From assembly GCA_003695915.1 (NCBI GenBank), contig RFGF01000003.1, positions 53,660 to 117,659 on the forward strand: a DNA stretch of 64,000 nucleotides. Reading direction: 5' to 3'. Position numbers and translations under genes: made by a program. Positions 26,313 to 35,855 of this stretch are shown here, in pieces (positions within the stretch are counted from its first letter, which is position 1; each line of letters begins with the position of its first letter). This DNA is from Nitrospirota bacterium. Lineage in GTDB: Bacteria; Nitrospirota; Nitrospiria; Nitrospirales; UBA8639. The notes beneath the pieces are model-generated. The model searched no databases. It saw only the letters and a program-made list of their open reading frames with translations, and was not told where the DNA came from.

Positions 26313-27725
26313 TTAGCGCAATCGGAAGCGCGAAGTTCGGACGTGCTTGGAGAGAATGCTCGCAATGGCACCGGCAGCCGTGGCCCGAACGGCTTCGTTC
26401 GAATCTCGCAGGGCCTGCTTGAGCAAGGGGAGGACATCCCGACCTCCGATCCGGCCCAACGAACGCGCAGCAGAAATGCGCGGGGAGGGAATCGGATCTT
26501 GGAGCAAGATCGCCAATGTTTCTACCACAGCCTGGCCGCGTCCGCGAGCGAGTGCTTTGGCAAGCCCGGACCGAATTTTGGGATTCTGGCTGTGCAAGAG
26601 ATGGCGGACCGTCGGAGCCACCTCGGCAAAGGGGACATCCAATCGCAACAAGGCATCGATAGCGGCCGTCTGCACGCCGGGATCGCGATCTCGCAATGCG
26701 CGTTTCAGAACCGGTATCGCCTGCTCGGCCCGTAATGTTCCCAAGCTCACGGCAGCTGCAGCGCGGACCGACGGAATGCCCTCGGCCAAAGCTTCGGCTA
26801 GATACGGAACCGCCTGGGACGATCCCAATTTGCCCAGCGCCGCAGCTGCGGCAATACGAATACTCGGTTGAGGATCCTTGAGCGCCGCAGTCAACATGGG
26901 CAAGGCTCGGATATCCCGCAGTTCGCCGAGCATTCGAATCGCCGCACCGCGCTCATATCCTTCGTCTGACTGCACGGCCTGTTCAATCCGCGCCCAATAC
27001 TGCGGCTTTCCCAGCATTATCAACGCCCCGGCCGCCGTAATTTGCACCATAGCTTGCTTGTCCTTGAGTCGAGGCTCAATGAGATCGACCATGGCTTTGT
27101 TTCCAGTGCGACCGAGCACTTTGATCGCGGTCGCCCGAACCCAAGCGGCTTGATCGTCCAGCGCCTGGCGGACGGCCTTTGAAGCAAATCCTTCCGGAAA
27201 CTGTCCCAATCCTTCAACGACCAAAGCCCGAATCATTCCTGACCCGTCTGTATATCCTTCTTCTAAAAATGGAATCACATCGTCGGTGCCGATCTCCTTC
27301 AACGCCGTGTACGCAGCCCCCCGAATTTGCTCTCGCATGTCGGCACGAAAGGGAAGAATACACGCAATGGCCAATTCCCGAAGGAGAGGCTCATGCTCTT
27401 CGTGAGTGGCATCGACAAATCGCTCGTATTCCTCGATGCCCTCAGAGGTCTTTCCCAACAAAGCAAGACTCAACATTTTCAGGCGTCGGACAGAAAACGA
27501 AGCGCTAGCAGGATGACCGAGTTGATCGATCAGCTGTAAGACTTGAGCAAATTGGCCGTTGGCGAAGAGTTCGTGGAGTGTCGATTCTGAAGAATCTTGC
27601 GTTGAATCGCCGGTAGATTCGTGAGCGTGCAGAAGAGGATGCCCCGCTTCAATCCCATACACCAATCCCAGGACGAGGCAGACAGCCATCAACCACCGTC
27701 CGTTTTTCAGGACCGTTCGCACCAT
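26313..27725 (-). CDS. Secreted HEAT-repeat protein
   Basis: About 470 residues. A hydrophobic signal or anchor (MAVCLVLGLVYGIEAG) and an acidic linker are followed by at least nine tandem HEAT/PBS-lyase-like helical repeats of about 31 residues, for example DIRALPMLTAALKDPQPSIR, QAVPYLAEALAEGIPSVR and QAIPVLKRALRDRDPGVQ. Such solenoids are protein-binding scaffolds. No catalytic motif is present. The ATG at 27725 is a compromise; a TTG at 27758 would overlap the upstream gene. It follows the 27742 gene closely and is probably cotranscribed with it and the cupredoxin genes. Confidence 0.82.
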   Translation of the reverse strand: MVRTVLKNGRWLMAVCLVLGLVYGIEAGHPLLHAHESTGDSTQDSSESTLHELFANGQFAQVLQLIDQLGHPASASFSVRRLKMLSLALLGKTSEGIEEYERFVDATHEEHEPLLRELAIACILPFRADMREQIRGAAYTALKEIGTDDVIPFLEEGYTDGSGMIRALVVEGLGQFPEGFASKAVRQALDDQAAWVRATAIKVLGRTGNKAMVDLIEPRLKDKQAMVQITAAGALIMLGKPQYWARIEQAVQSDEGYERGAAIRMLGELRDIRALPMLTAALKDPQPSIRIAAAAALGKLGSSQAVPYLAEALAEGIPSVRAAAAVSLGTLRAEQAIPVLKRALRDRDPGVQTAAIDALLRLDVPFAEVAPTVRHLLHSQNPKIRSGLAKALARGRGQAVVETLAILLQDPIPSPRISAARSLGRIGGRDVLPLLKQALRDSNEAVRATAAGAIASILSKHVRTSRFRLR

Positions 27726-27741
27726 GAACACCGTCAACGCG

Positions 27742-28446
27742 TTAAAAGGCAAACTCAAAATCCGATTGCATGTCGGGAATCCGGATCTTCCGATAGCCTA
27801 ACGGAGTTTCAAAAAAATATTCGGGCTGATCGGAGAGGACCACATGTTCATATTGAACGGACCAGGCGCGATCTTGACTCATCAATCGAAGAAGCACGTT
27901 TCGCTCAGCATCGACCCATTGATAGTATCGCTCCCCTTCGCCGTGATCGCGCACTAGTACGTCATACAAGCGAGCCGGACGATCGGCCACAAACGCCTCG
28001 CCAACAAAGGTTCGTTCCAGTTCGCCAGGTAAGTGGACTGAAAAGGGCAGCCGATAGCGAGGCGTCAACGGCGTGACGATCACCAATCGACGTCGGGAGA
28101 TCACATGCCATACTTCCTGGCGATCGAGACGAACGATGACGACGTTGGCGTAACCGAACTCGGTCTTGATTCCCCCTCGCGGTTCAATCCGATACCGATC
28201 GCGTTTCACGAAGAGCTGGGCTTGTATGGTCTTAGGCCCGATCTGCCAAATCAACCGAGCGGAAAATTCCCGTTGAGCAGACGAAGGAGAAACATCGGCA
28301 TGGAATGCCGCTTCCGACAGACCGTAACTCGGACCGCCGAGAAGCCCCAGCGCCACCACCATCAAGACTGAGCGCCATCCTGCTCGTGCTCGTCGGCAAG
28401 AACGCGCCAACGCCTGTTTTCGAGAATCATGGATGCTGACGTTCAA
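27742..28446 (-). CDS. Secreted beta-rich protein of unknown function
   Basis: Up to 234 residues with an arginine-rich start and hydrophobic signal (VLMVVALGLLGG). The mature part alternates beta strands: FSARLIWQIG, QLFVKRDRYRIEPRGG, VVIVRLDRQEVWHVISRRR, and a closing YFFETPLGYRKIRIP. The pattern recalls LolA/RseB-type lipid-binding half-barrels (a peptide with D-R-x-R-x-E and Y-x-x-W-x-D), but this is only fold-level impression. Translation may begin at TTG 28446 or a later TTG/ATG. The start overlaps the end of the cupredoxin gene at 28427, so the genes are coupled. Confidence 0.6.
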   Translation of the reverse strand: MNVSIHDSRKQALARSCRRARAGWRSVLMVVALGLLGGPSYGLSEAAFHADVSPSSAQREFSARLIWQIGPKTIQAQLFVKRDRYRIEPRGGIKTEFGYANVVIVRLDRQEVWHVISRRRLVIVTPLTPRYRLPFSVHLPGELERTFVGEAFVADRPARLYDVLVRDHGEGERYYQWVDAERNVLLRLMSQDRAWSVQYEHVVLSDQPEYFFETPLGYRKIRIPDMQSDFEFAF

Positions 28447-29347
28447 CCAATGGCTCTATCGTTACCGGGCGACCGAGCGCTGCGGCTGTAAAACGCGGGG
28501 GTGTCCTGATCGTATAAGCGGTTTGGCGGCGCGTCGGAGACGGGAGCTCAAAATCGATGCTCATCACGGTATGAGGTTTGACGACTACGGTTTTTACAAT
28601 GGCTTCTTTGACGCTTGGATGCCACGCTTGGATTCGATACGTCCCAGGGGGGATATCTTGGATGACAAATCGTCCTTGCGTATCCGTAAACGCATAATAG
28701 GGATTTTCTACCGCGATGGCCCAACTTTCCATATAGGCATGAAAGCCGCATTGCATGACGAACGTTTTGCGCCCTTTGCTGAGTTTGAACTGCCGAACCA
28801 ACGAATCTCCCGGAGCATGATTGTGCGTGGCGTGGAGATCTCCTCGCTTATGCTCGTGGTTAAAGGGCAAGGGAGAATTAAATAAGACCCGAGTTCCTTG
28901 CAGAAGCGAGGTTTCATAGGCCTGAACATCGTGCATCACCGGATCCATGTTGACGACTTCGATCCCATGTCCGCTTCTCACGACTGTCGTGAACGGCAGG
29001 AACTGGCAATCTCGCGCTTCCACTCGAGGAATGGAAAGTGAAAACGGTTTGCCAGCCGACACGTCATGCAGAAAGACCACCACATCTTTCACCTGATGGC
29101 GTTCATTGACCGCGAAATCCCGTAGCAGACGCCACCCATTGCCCGTTGAAATGCGTCCGCAGTATTCCGGATCTGGAAACGTGATGAGATTGTAGGCTTT
29201 CGGCGGGGGAGGAGGGCCTTGCAGCGTCACAGTGCCGACAATCGTCCCGCCATTGACCACATCCATCACTTGATAGGCCTGTCCCACGAAGGGAAAACTC
29301 AGAACGGTCATTCCGGCAAGAAATAGCGAAAAGATCAATTGTGCCAT
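28427..29347 (-). CDS. Secreted cupredoxin-like protein with carboxypeptidase-regulatory-like domain (paralogue 2)
   Basis: 306 residues, with signal peptide up to about residue 24. The domain order is NGGTIVGTVTLQGPPPPPKAYN, CGRISTGNGWRLL, then a plastocyanin-like site VVNMDPVMHDVQAYE (His) plus CGFHAYMESW (Cys, His, Met). A His-rich HEHKRGDLHATHNHAPGD insertion follows the copper site region. The regulatory beta domain FVIQDIPPGTYRIQAWHP and a basic tail close the protein. It is closely related to the protein at 29405. It is likely a periplasmic type-1-like copper electron carrier or copper-binding subunit; the extra histidines could bind more metal. Confidence 0.82.
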   Translation of the reverse strand: MAQLIFSLFLAGMTVLSFPFVGQAYQVMDVVNGGTIVGTVTLQGPPPPPKAYNLITFPDPEYCGRISTGNGWRLLRDFAVNERHQVKDVVVFLHDVSAGKPFSLSIPRVEARDCQFLPFTTVVRSGHGIEVVNMDPVMHDVQAYETSLLQGTRVLFNSPLPFNHEHKRGDLHATHNHAPGDSLVRQFKLSKGRKTFVMQCGFHAYMESWAIAVENPYYAFTDTQGRFVIQDIPPGTYRIQAWHPSVKEAIVKTVVVKPHTVMSIDFELPSPTRRQTAYTIRTPPRFTAAALGRPVTIEPLVERQHP

Positions 29348-29404
29348 AAAACACCTATTATTTAGAAAGTCGACGACTAAGACTACTTGCGCACCTTCGC
29401 CTCG

Positions 29405-30325
29405 TTACGGCTTCTGCAATCGAACGGACGGAATAATTTTGACATCTTCTCCCAACATTTCCAACCCGAAATGGGGATTCTCGACCATCTCATGGACGCT
29501 TCGTCGCCCCTGTGGCGCCCGATAGGCAAAATTGACCGTGACCGTTGCGCCGGGATTCACCGTCACGTCCTTCATCAGATACGATTTCGTTCCAGGATGC
29601 CACACTTTGACCGTATACTTTCCCGCAGGCACATCATGAATTTCAAAGACCCCGTCTTCTTTCGTAATGGAAAAATACGGATTTTTTACGACGACACCCC
29701 AGGAAAACATATACGGGTGAAAGCCGCATTGCATGACGAAGATGTTGCGACCTTTACGCAAGTGAATTTTTTCCACCATCGGTTCTCCCGGCAAGTGATT
29801 GTGATTGCTAAACAATCCTAAAACTCGGTGAAAAGGATTCATAGGGAGCGGGCGATTAAAAAGCACACGAGCACCACGAACCCGGGCGGTTTCATAGCCT
29901 TGAATGTCATGCTCGACGGGATCCATATTGACGACAGTGATTTCATCCTGATCGCGAAGCACATTCACAAACGGAACGAAGTCACAGTCGATGGCTTCGA
30001 TTCGAACCTTGGGTAGACGAAACGGTTTCCCTTTTTGTACCCCTTCGATCATCACGACCGCGTCTTTGAGACCGCCGTCATCCGCCACGATAAAATCTTC
30101 CACAATGCGCCATCCTGTTCCGGTAGAAATACGTCCGCAATACACGGGATCGGGAATCGTTACCAGATTAAAGGCCATCGGCCTCGGTTTTCCGCCGATG
30201 AGGGTTACTTTGCCACGAACAGTCCCCCCATTTGTCACGGGTGCTTCTTCATAAGCCCATACGGGTGATCCCCAAGCCACTAGTCCCATAAGCCAAACAC
30301 CAACACTCAGCCCCAACACGCGCAT
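29405..30325 (-). CDS. Secreted cupredoxin-like protein with carboxypeptidase-regulatory-like domain (paralogue 3)
   Basis: About 306 residues. A signal peptide (MRVLGLSVGVWLMGLVAWGSP) is followed by NGGTVRGKVTLIGGKPRPMAFN, YCGRISTGTGWRIVEDF, VVNMDPVEHDIQGYE and CGFHPYMFSWGVVV, giving a candidate type-1-like His/Cys/His/Met copper set. The regulatory domain FEIHDVPAGKYTVKVWHP follows. GGAGG lies a few bases before the ATG at 30325. It shares nearly every block with the 28427 protein, so the two arose by tandem duplication. It lies just downstream of the giant multicopper oxidase, whose terminator separates them. Confidence 0.82.
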   Translation of the reverse strand: MRVLGLSVGVWLMGLVAWGSPVWAYEEAPVTNGGTVRGKVTLIGGKPRPMAFNLVTIPDPVYCGRISTGTGWRIVEDFIVADDGGLKDAVVMIEGVQKGKPFRLPKVRIEAIDCDFVPFVNVLRDQDEITVVNMDPVEHDIQGYETARVRGARVLFNRPLPMNPFHRVLGLFSNHNHLPGEPMVEKIHLRKGRNIFVMQCGFHPYMFSWGVVVKNPYFSITKEDGVFEIHDVPAGKYTVKVWHPGTKSYLMKDVTVNPGATVTVNFAYRAPQGRRSVHEMVENPHFGLEMLGEDVKIIPSVRLQKP

Positions 30326-30440
30326 GCTCTCCTCCTCATGAAATGCAAATGGAATCGATAGCTGTTTCATCGATCGTGCGATCGACAACCCCACATAAAA
30401 TTGTTTGCATCTTAGCATAGAGTACCGGGGGCATGACAAA

Positions 30441-30480
30441 AACAAAAAAGCGGGGAAGCCATAGCTCGGCTTCCCCGCTT
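30441..30480 (-). terminator. Rho-independent terminator of the multicopper oxidase gene
   Basis: On the minus strand AAGCGGGGAAGCC pairs with GGCTTCCCCGCTT around a 7-nt loop and runs into TTTTTGTTTT. It begins 30 bp after the stop at 30510. Confidence 0.9.
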
Positions 30481-30509
30481 CCTGTAGCGACCAACCGCTC
30501 TTGCGAAGA

Positions 30510-33500
30510 CTAGGGTTTCAATGCGGTGGGCCGAATCTGGCCATCGGCCGATTGGGGCGCCTTCGCCTCCTGCAATGCGGATGCTGTGCCTTCTAACGGC
30601 AGCAGTCGCTGGTCCCCCCGCGGCAAGACTCTGACATACCCCCACTGTCCCGATTGCGAATAGGGAAGTCTGGCATTGCCATAGACATAGTCCCCAGGCA
30701 ATGCATAGACACCGCCTGCGGACGGTAAAAAGACATCGATGCTCTCCGAACCGGCAAATTCGACGACACTGATCATATCGGCCCCCGGCAAGAAGGGTTC
30801 GATCGGCCATTCGTGTTTTTCAAGCGTAAACATGCCGTTTTGCTCGCTGCTGGCGCCAAAGACATGGATACGAACAGGATCGCCAGCATGAGCTTCGATA
30901 ATGGGCGTTGCTGGATCGTTCGGGTTGTCAACTTCGCACGGCTCGAACATTCTTCCTAGCGTACATCCCAGTTCTTCCCGATATGGATACGGCTCGCTAC
31001 GATAATTCACGCCGACGAGACCGGCGACATTTTGCACGTAGGGCATAAAGCTCGTACCAATGATGTTATCTTCATCTTGAAAAAACAACGCGGCATCTCG
31101 GTAATTCCGACGCAACTCGTTTCCAGGAATTGATCGATCGACGATAACATCGGCGATCCAACTGTTCTTGAGGGAGATGTCCGCGCCGGTCTTTGGATCT
31201 CGATACTGTGAGCCTTTCGGTCCAATAATAATCGCGCCGAACAGTCCGTTACGAGGATTGAGCGCGACATTGCCCCAATCCCAGACCAACGTTTGCGTTT
31301 CTCCAATGAAGGGATCCGCATAGTAGGTATAGACACGGCTTTCTCCAGGCGCAACCGTTTGATCGCCGGGATTTTGCCCGAGATTGAGGCCCTGTGAATC
31401 TTTGGGATCGAATGCCAGGCCAAACGCCGAAAAGGATGCCCGGCTCTTTTTCATCTTGTTCGTGAGTTTGACCTTGATACAATCTCCAACATTAGCGCGT
31501 AATGTCAGCGGCATCGGCTGGTAGTCCCCCGCGACTTTGCTGACCTCTTCTTCAAGGACATAAATTTTCGCATCGGGGTTGTTCACCTCGATTTTCCGTT
31601 CGAAATCGACTTCGATCGCTTCGGAAATATTGGGATTGAACGTCATCGACGGAAAATCGATGGCGACCACGTTAAATTGCTTGACCGGCGCATCCTCTGG
31701 ACATACCGGTAACGGCTTGGGCATACCAGGCCGTCCATAGGCCTTGTTCGGCAACGGCTGAAGATCCGGGACCGGTTGATCCAACACTCGAATAATTCCC
31801 CAAGACCCCTCGGAAAACTTCGAGCTCCGTCCATTGTAATACATATAATCACCCGGTAAATGCCGCGGCCCGCCCGCTTCCGGCACAACGAGGTCGTATC
31901 GCTCCGCAATGCCGATATGAATGGAATTCTTTCGATTCGCCTCGGGCGCATAGCGTTCCGTCCAGAAAGTATGGCCGGAAACCGTAAACACATTGCTTTC
32001 GTTCATCGTGACATCCAACAACCGGAATACAATCGCATCGCCGAGATAGGCACGGATCATCGGCGTGCTCGGATCGCCATGCACATGGCTGCTGAACAAT
32101 TGCGATGTATCCGGATTATTAGCCAATCGCTGGGCAAACGGTTCGGCCCGGAAATTCATGGCGCCGCCGGTCGTATGCGTCCCACCATTCAAGAACGGCA
32201 TCGGCGTCATTTTGATCCGGTCGTTGGGCGGCATAATGAACGACACCGTTCGACCGGCTTCCAAAGCCACCTCTACCGGCTGTCCAGGTGGATTCCCAGC
32301 CGTAACCACGTTCACCGTATGAGGAACAGTGTCCATAATATGAACCATCAACTCACGGAAGCTCCCCGCTACATCGTGGCCGACCCGCTCGATAGTATGG
32401 ATATCGGCTATTGGACCAGTGCGAATAGGTTTGCCGGTTTTAGGATCGTGATACGTGGAACCAAATGGCTCGATGAGCAACGTGCACACCGCGCCATGCG
32501 GCCAAGTGGTTCCACCGAACGCGTGATCGTGACAAAAGACCGACCCCACATCGGCATCCGCCCAGAACCGTTGGCGGACAAATTCGACTGTCACGATATC
32601 CCCAACAGGATGATCGTGCTCCAATGGTTTGGCAAAGGTCAACGTTTCTCCGCCTCCAGCGTCCGCCTGACCCGAGTCAGGGAGAGCGAGGACTTGACCA
32701 ACGATAATCAAATCTTTATTGGCAAGACGATTCAATTCTTGCAGCGCGGACACAGTCACGCCATGAGCCTGGGCAATTTCGCCGAGCGTGTCACCGGGTT
32801 TCACGGTGTACGTGCCTCCGGAAGCCGCGGCCTCGCCTCCGCCGCCGATAGCCACTATTCGGCGAATTTCGTTTCCTTCGACATTATCGGCCCCCACGAG
32901 CACTAAGGTCCCCACATGATATTGCTTGGCGTTGGTTACATGGATGGTCTTTTGCCCTTTTTTCGCTGCCTGGGTAACCTTGGCATTCATGGGTACCGGA
33001 AGCCCTTTGTCCGTTTTCTTTTCAAACATCGTAAAGGGTCGAACGGATTGTTCATAGGACATTCCGGAAATGACTCCGTCAGATGCCTGATTGTCGAATT
33101 GGACGAAATGGAAATGCGTGTTGATCTTCGAGGATTGGAAATTCGTAAAATCGTCGTCTTCCCATTCACTCGTCAACGTCCAATCTACACAGTCATAAAT
33201 ATTTGCGCGAAAGACAAAGGGGTATTTCAGATCATTATTACCTCGAATAGCCGCTTCTTCCTCGTGAGCCACATAGAGCAGGCCATTGGGATCGACGATG
33301 GCCGCCTCCTTCCCCTGAGCTGCCGATAGTTCGATCGGCAGTTTGATGAAATGCACATTGTACTTCTGCGAACCGGCTCGTTCCGGGCACAAACTCCATC
33401 GCCCATTTTCACCAGGTTTTGCCGGTTCAGTCGATCGATTGCCGTCCTCGTCCAAATGGATCATTTCCAACCACGGCGCTGGATTATGATCCGGTGCAAA

Positions 33501-35606
33501 GGGCGCGCGTTTTCCAAAATGCGGTGTCAACCAAGGCCAGGCCACCTTTCCCGTTTTCGGTTCGAACCAAATCGGATGTCGCTCTCCTGGCTGATAGCCT
33601 TGCCATTCCGGATGATACTTGGGATTCTCTCCAGCCGTCGCTTCCTTTTCACTCATTGCCCGATTGCCATCCCAAATCCAATCCACCACTGTCGCATCAT
33701 ACGACTTAATTTGTTGGACATAATCATCCGTATGGCCAGGTTTCCCCTGGGTGGGCAGCTGCATCTCGACCCAATCTTTGATATTCACGACGGCCGGATC
33801 CGACTTCCAATCGCTCTTCCCGCTTCCGACGATTTTGAATTTCTTCCCGAACCAATCCACAGTGGTTCCCACGAGCTGATCGGAAGTTACTGGCTTGTGA
33901 ATCCGTCCGATTCGATCCGGCAATTCCCGAAGCGGCGGCATGACATCGTTTTGGAATCCAGGGACTTGGAGGGTATTATAGACCCGCCAATACCCCCACA
34001 TCCCAGCCACATAGTGATGCGCGACATGGCAATGGAACAGGAAATCGCCTGCTAGCCATTGACATAATCCGGAACCGCACTCCGTCTCCAAATCCAAGGC
34101 TTCCGAAGGCCCGATCACTTCCACATCGACGCGGTCAGATTTTGTCCGGATGACCGGATATTTGACCGGTCCGTTTTGCCCCGTGGTCCATACTGGCATT
34201 TGCGTCGCTCGCGGACTCCGTTGCCATCGAATGGAGCCGCCATGAGGATGGTGCGAATGAAAAACCTCGGACCCTCCATGCACAATCCGGAACTTGGCGG
34301 GGTCACCCAAATAACTCCGAGGAATGGTCGGGGCCGCATCCCCAAAGGTATAACTGCTGTAGGCCATAGACTCGTCTTCAAAGCCAAAGTATTCATGTTG
34401 CACGTGCATGTTGTTGATGCCAAAGGGCTCGCTACGATAATTCAAGGCGCGAGCTCCCGGTCGATAGGCATCGGTCAACGGATCCCGTTGAGGGAGGAAA
34501 TCCCCATGTTTGTTGACCGGACGGAAGGCTTCATCCCCGACTTCATGGTAGATCAAGACGAACTCTCGGAAATCCGGTCCGTTGGGCGTATCGATCATAA
34601 CCTGCCATCCGCTTTTCGCTTCGGTGGCTGGTCCCGTTCCGAGCGGTTCCCAATACTTGGACCCCGCTGGCTCTACCACGAACACTCCCATCATCCCCAT
34701 CACGGTCAATTCACGATCGTTGCTATAGCTATGAAACTGACGTGCACCTTCCTGAGTGTCAGGATGGATATACCATTCCATCTCCACCACGCCACCTTCC
34801 TCAGCATCTTCCGAAGCGCCGGAGGCCACGCTATCAGGATTCGTCGTGGTCGCAGGCTGCCCGGTTTTGCTGATCACCATATTGGAGCCGTTGATATGGA
34901 GGCTGACATCCTCTCCGAACTCCAGTTTGTTCCGCAGCGTGATTTTCACGCAATCACCTTGATTGCCCCGAATCACCAACGGTTGGATCCATTGATTTTG
35001 AATCCCGTTGATCACACCGCCTGGATCGTGATGCCCTTCCTTTTCCCGGGCCGCGGCATTTTTGGCCTCTTCTTCGCGTACCTTCTCGATATTTTCCGTC
35101 AAGACGTACATATAGCCGGGATAATAATCAAGCCATTGATTCAACGTAATTTCCACATTGATAGCCGAGATATCATAATGCTTGACCGGTGCGGTTTCCG
35201 GACACAACCCGCCTTTGGTAGAGACAGGCTCAACGTCAGGATTGGACATCAACAACCCGCTGGTCCGCCCAGCGCCGTATTGATGCATCATCGACATCGT
35301 GTTGAACAGTCCTGTGTTGTGCCGCTGATGTCGCATCTCTTTTTGCATCTGCTCCATCATCCGCTGATGTTGAAGTTCGACCAGGGCCGCCCGCTCAGCG
35401 CGCCCCTCGATGGCATTTTCAATAATGGTTTGTCCTTTGAGCTTTTCTGCCCAGTCCGGAGTCGCCTGATGGGTCAGACCAGTCTGGCGGACAAGAGAAG
35501 CTGAATCTTCTGCGCCAGCAACAACGGCTGGCAAAAAAAGCAGCGTGCTAACGAGCAGCAATCGCAAACAGGTGAGCGAATTCCTCGGGCGAAGAGAATA
35601 AAACAT
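30510..35606 (-). CDS. Giant multicopper oxidase, MofA-like, with embedded LysM domain
   Basis: 1698 residues with a signal peptide (LLLVSTLLFLPAVVAGAE). Successive cupredoxin domains cover most of it. In the first half are HSHHPHG (about 452) and HCHVAHHYVAGMWGYWRVY (about 527), the trinuclear-center and type-1 copper ligands. THFHFVQFD (about 830), FCHDHAFGG (about 1027) and SSHVHGD (about 1175) are further histidine clusters. A LysM module (YTVKPGDTLGEIAQAHG, about 930-978) is inserted between cupredoxin parts, a peptidoglycan or glycan binder. Length and order resemble MofA-type putative manganese oxidases, against 450-600 residues for laccases. Substrate (Mn(II), Fe(II), Cu(I)) is not proven. 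AAGGAGG precedes the ATG by 7 nt; terminator at 30441-30480. Confidence 0.88.
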   Translation of the reverse strand: MFYSLRPRNSLTCLRLLLVSTLLFLPAVVAGAEDSASLVRQTGLTHQATPDWAEKLKGQTIIENAIEGRAERAALVELQHQRMMEQMQKEMRHQRHNTGLFNTMSMMHQYGAGRTSGLLMSNPDVEPVSTKGGLCPETAPVKHYDISAINVEITLNQWLDYYPGYMYVLTENIEKVREEEAKNAAAREKEGHHDPGGVINGIQNQWIQPLVIRGNQGDCVKITLRNKLEFGEDVSLHINGSNMVISKTGQPATTTNPDSVASGASEDAEEGGVVEMEWYIHPDTQEGARQFHSYSNDRELTVMGMMGVFVVEPAGSKYWEPLGTGPATEAKSGWQVMIDTPNGPDFREFVLIYHEVGDEAFRPVNKHGDFLPQRDPLTDAYRPGARALNYRSEPFGINNMHVQHEYFGFEDESMAYSSYTFGDAAPTIPRSYLGDPAKFRIVHGGSEVFHSHHPHGGSIRWQRSPRATQMPVWTTGQNGPVKYPVIRTKSDRVDVEVIGPSEALDLETECGSGLCQWLAGDFLFHCHVAHHYVAGMWGYWRVYNTLQVPGFQNDVMPPLRELPDRIGRIHKPVTSDQLVGTTVDWFGKKFKIVGSGKSDWKSDPAVVNIKDWVEMQLPTQGKPGHTDDYVQQIKSYDATVVDWIWDGNRAMSEKEATAGENPKYHPEWQGYQPGERHPIWFEPKTGKVAWPWLTPHFGKRAPFAPDHNPAPWLEMIHLDEDGNRSTEPAKPGENGRWSLCPERAGSQKYNVHFIKLPIELSAAQGKEAAIVDPNGLLYVAHEEEAAIRGNNDLKYPFVFRANIYDCVDWTLTSEWEDDDFTNFQSSKINTHFHFVQFDNQASDGVISGMSYEQSVRPFTMFEKKTDKGLPVPMNAKVTQAAKKGQKTIHVTNAKQYHVGTLVLVGADNVEGNEIRRIVAIGGGGEAAASGGTYTVKPGDTLGEIAQAHGVTVSALQELNRLANKDLIIVGQVLALPDSGQADAGGGETLTFAKPLEHDHPVGDIVTVEFVRQRFWADADVGSVFCHDHAFGGTTWPHGAVCTLLIEPFGSTYHDPKTGKPIRTGPIADIHTIERVGHDVAGSFRELMVHIMDTVPHTVNVVTAGNPPGQPVEVALEAGRTVSFIMPPNDRIKMTPMPFLNGGTHTTGGAMNFRAEPFAQRLANNPDTSQLFSSHVHGDPSTPMIRAYLGDAIVFRLLDVTMNESNVFTVSGHTFWTERYAPEANRKNSIHIGIAERYDLVVPEAGGPRHLPGDYMYYNGRSSKFSEGSWGIIRVLDQPVPDLQPLPNKAYGRPGMPKPLPVCPEDAPVKQFNVVAIDFPSMTFNPNISEAIEVDFERKIEVNNPDAKIYVLEEEVSKVAGDYQPMPLTLRANVGDCIKVKLTNKMKKSRASFSAFGLAFDPKDSQGLNLGQNPGDQTVAPGESRVYTYYADPFIGETQTLVWDWGNVALNPRNGLFGAIIIGPKGSQYRDPKTGADISLKNSWIADVIVDRSIPGNELRRNYRDAALFFQDEDNIIGTSFMPYVQNVAGLVGVNYRSEPYPYREELGCTLGRMFEPCEVDNPNDPATPIIEAHAGDPVRIHVFGASSEQNGMFTLEKHEWPIEPFLPGADMISVVEFAGSESIDVFLPSAGGVYALPGDYVYGNARLPYSQSGQWGYVRVLPRGDQRLLPLEGTASALQEAKAPQSADGQIRPTALKP

Positions 35607-35655
35607 GGACCGGCCTCCTTTAGTAAAATTGCCCCAGAAACGTTCAATCGATGGG

Positions 35656-35689
35656 ATGGCTATGTCAATGGCATGGCTATGTCATAGGC
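35656..35689. repeat. 17-bp imperfect tandem duplication upstream of the multicopper oxidase
   Basis: Two adjacent 17-bp units beginning ATGGCTATGTCA differ at two positions. They sit about 50 bp before the multicopper oxidase start codon, inside its likely 5' leader. Confidence 0.85.
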
Positions 35690-35736
35690 CATGAGCGATG
35701 TCGTGATAAATATGAACCCATACAAGCAGGGCTGGA

Positions 35737-35765
35737 ACGTTACTCGAATCCGAAGAGCGTGTCAA
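35737..35765 (-). promoter_or_regulatory. Possible promoter of the multicopper oxidase gene
   Basis: On the minus strand a perfect TTGACA (35760-35765) is followed after 17 bp by TAACGT (35737-35742), a weak -10 element. The leader would be about 125 bp. The weak -10 would fit an activator-dependent gene. Confidence 0.35.
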
Positions 35766-35855
35766 CCCTTGCAGGTTTACTGGGACCGGCAATCAGCAAG
35801 ACCACGACTGCGCGTTCGGGCGATAAATGCTCATAATCAACGATCGTCCCAGCCG

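Noticed and set aside
31860..35504. Long rightward frames (348 and 442 residues) inside the multicopper oxidase gene
   Set aside because: They are antisense shadows; the leftward frame shows copper ligands throughout.
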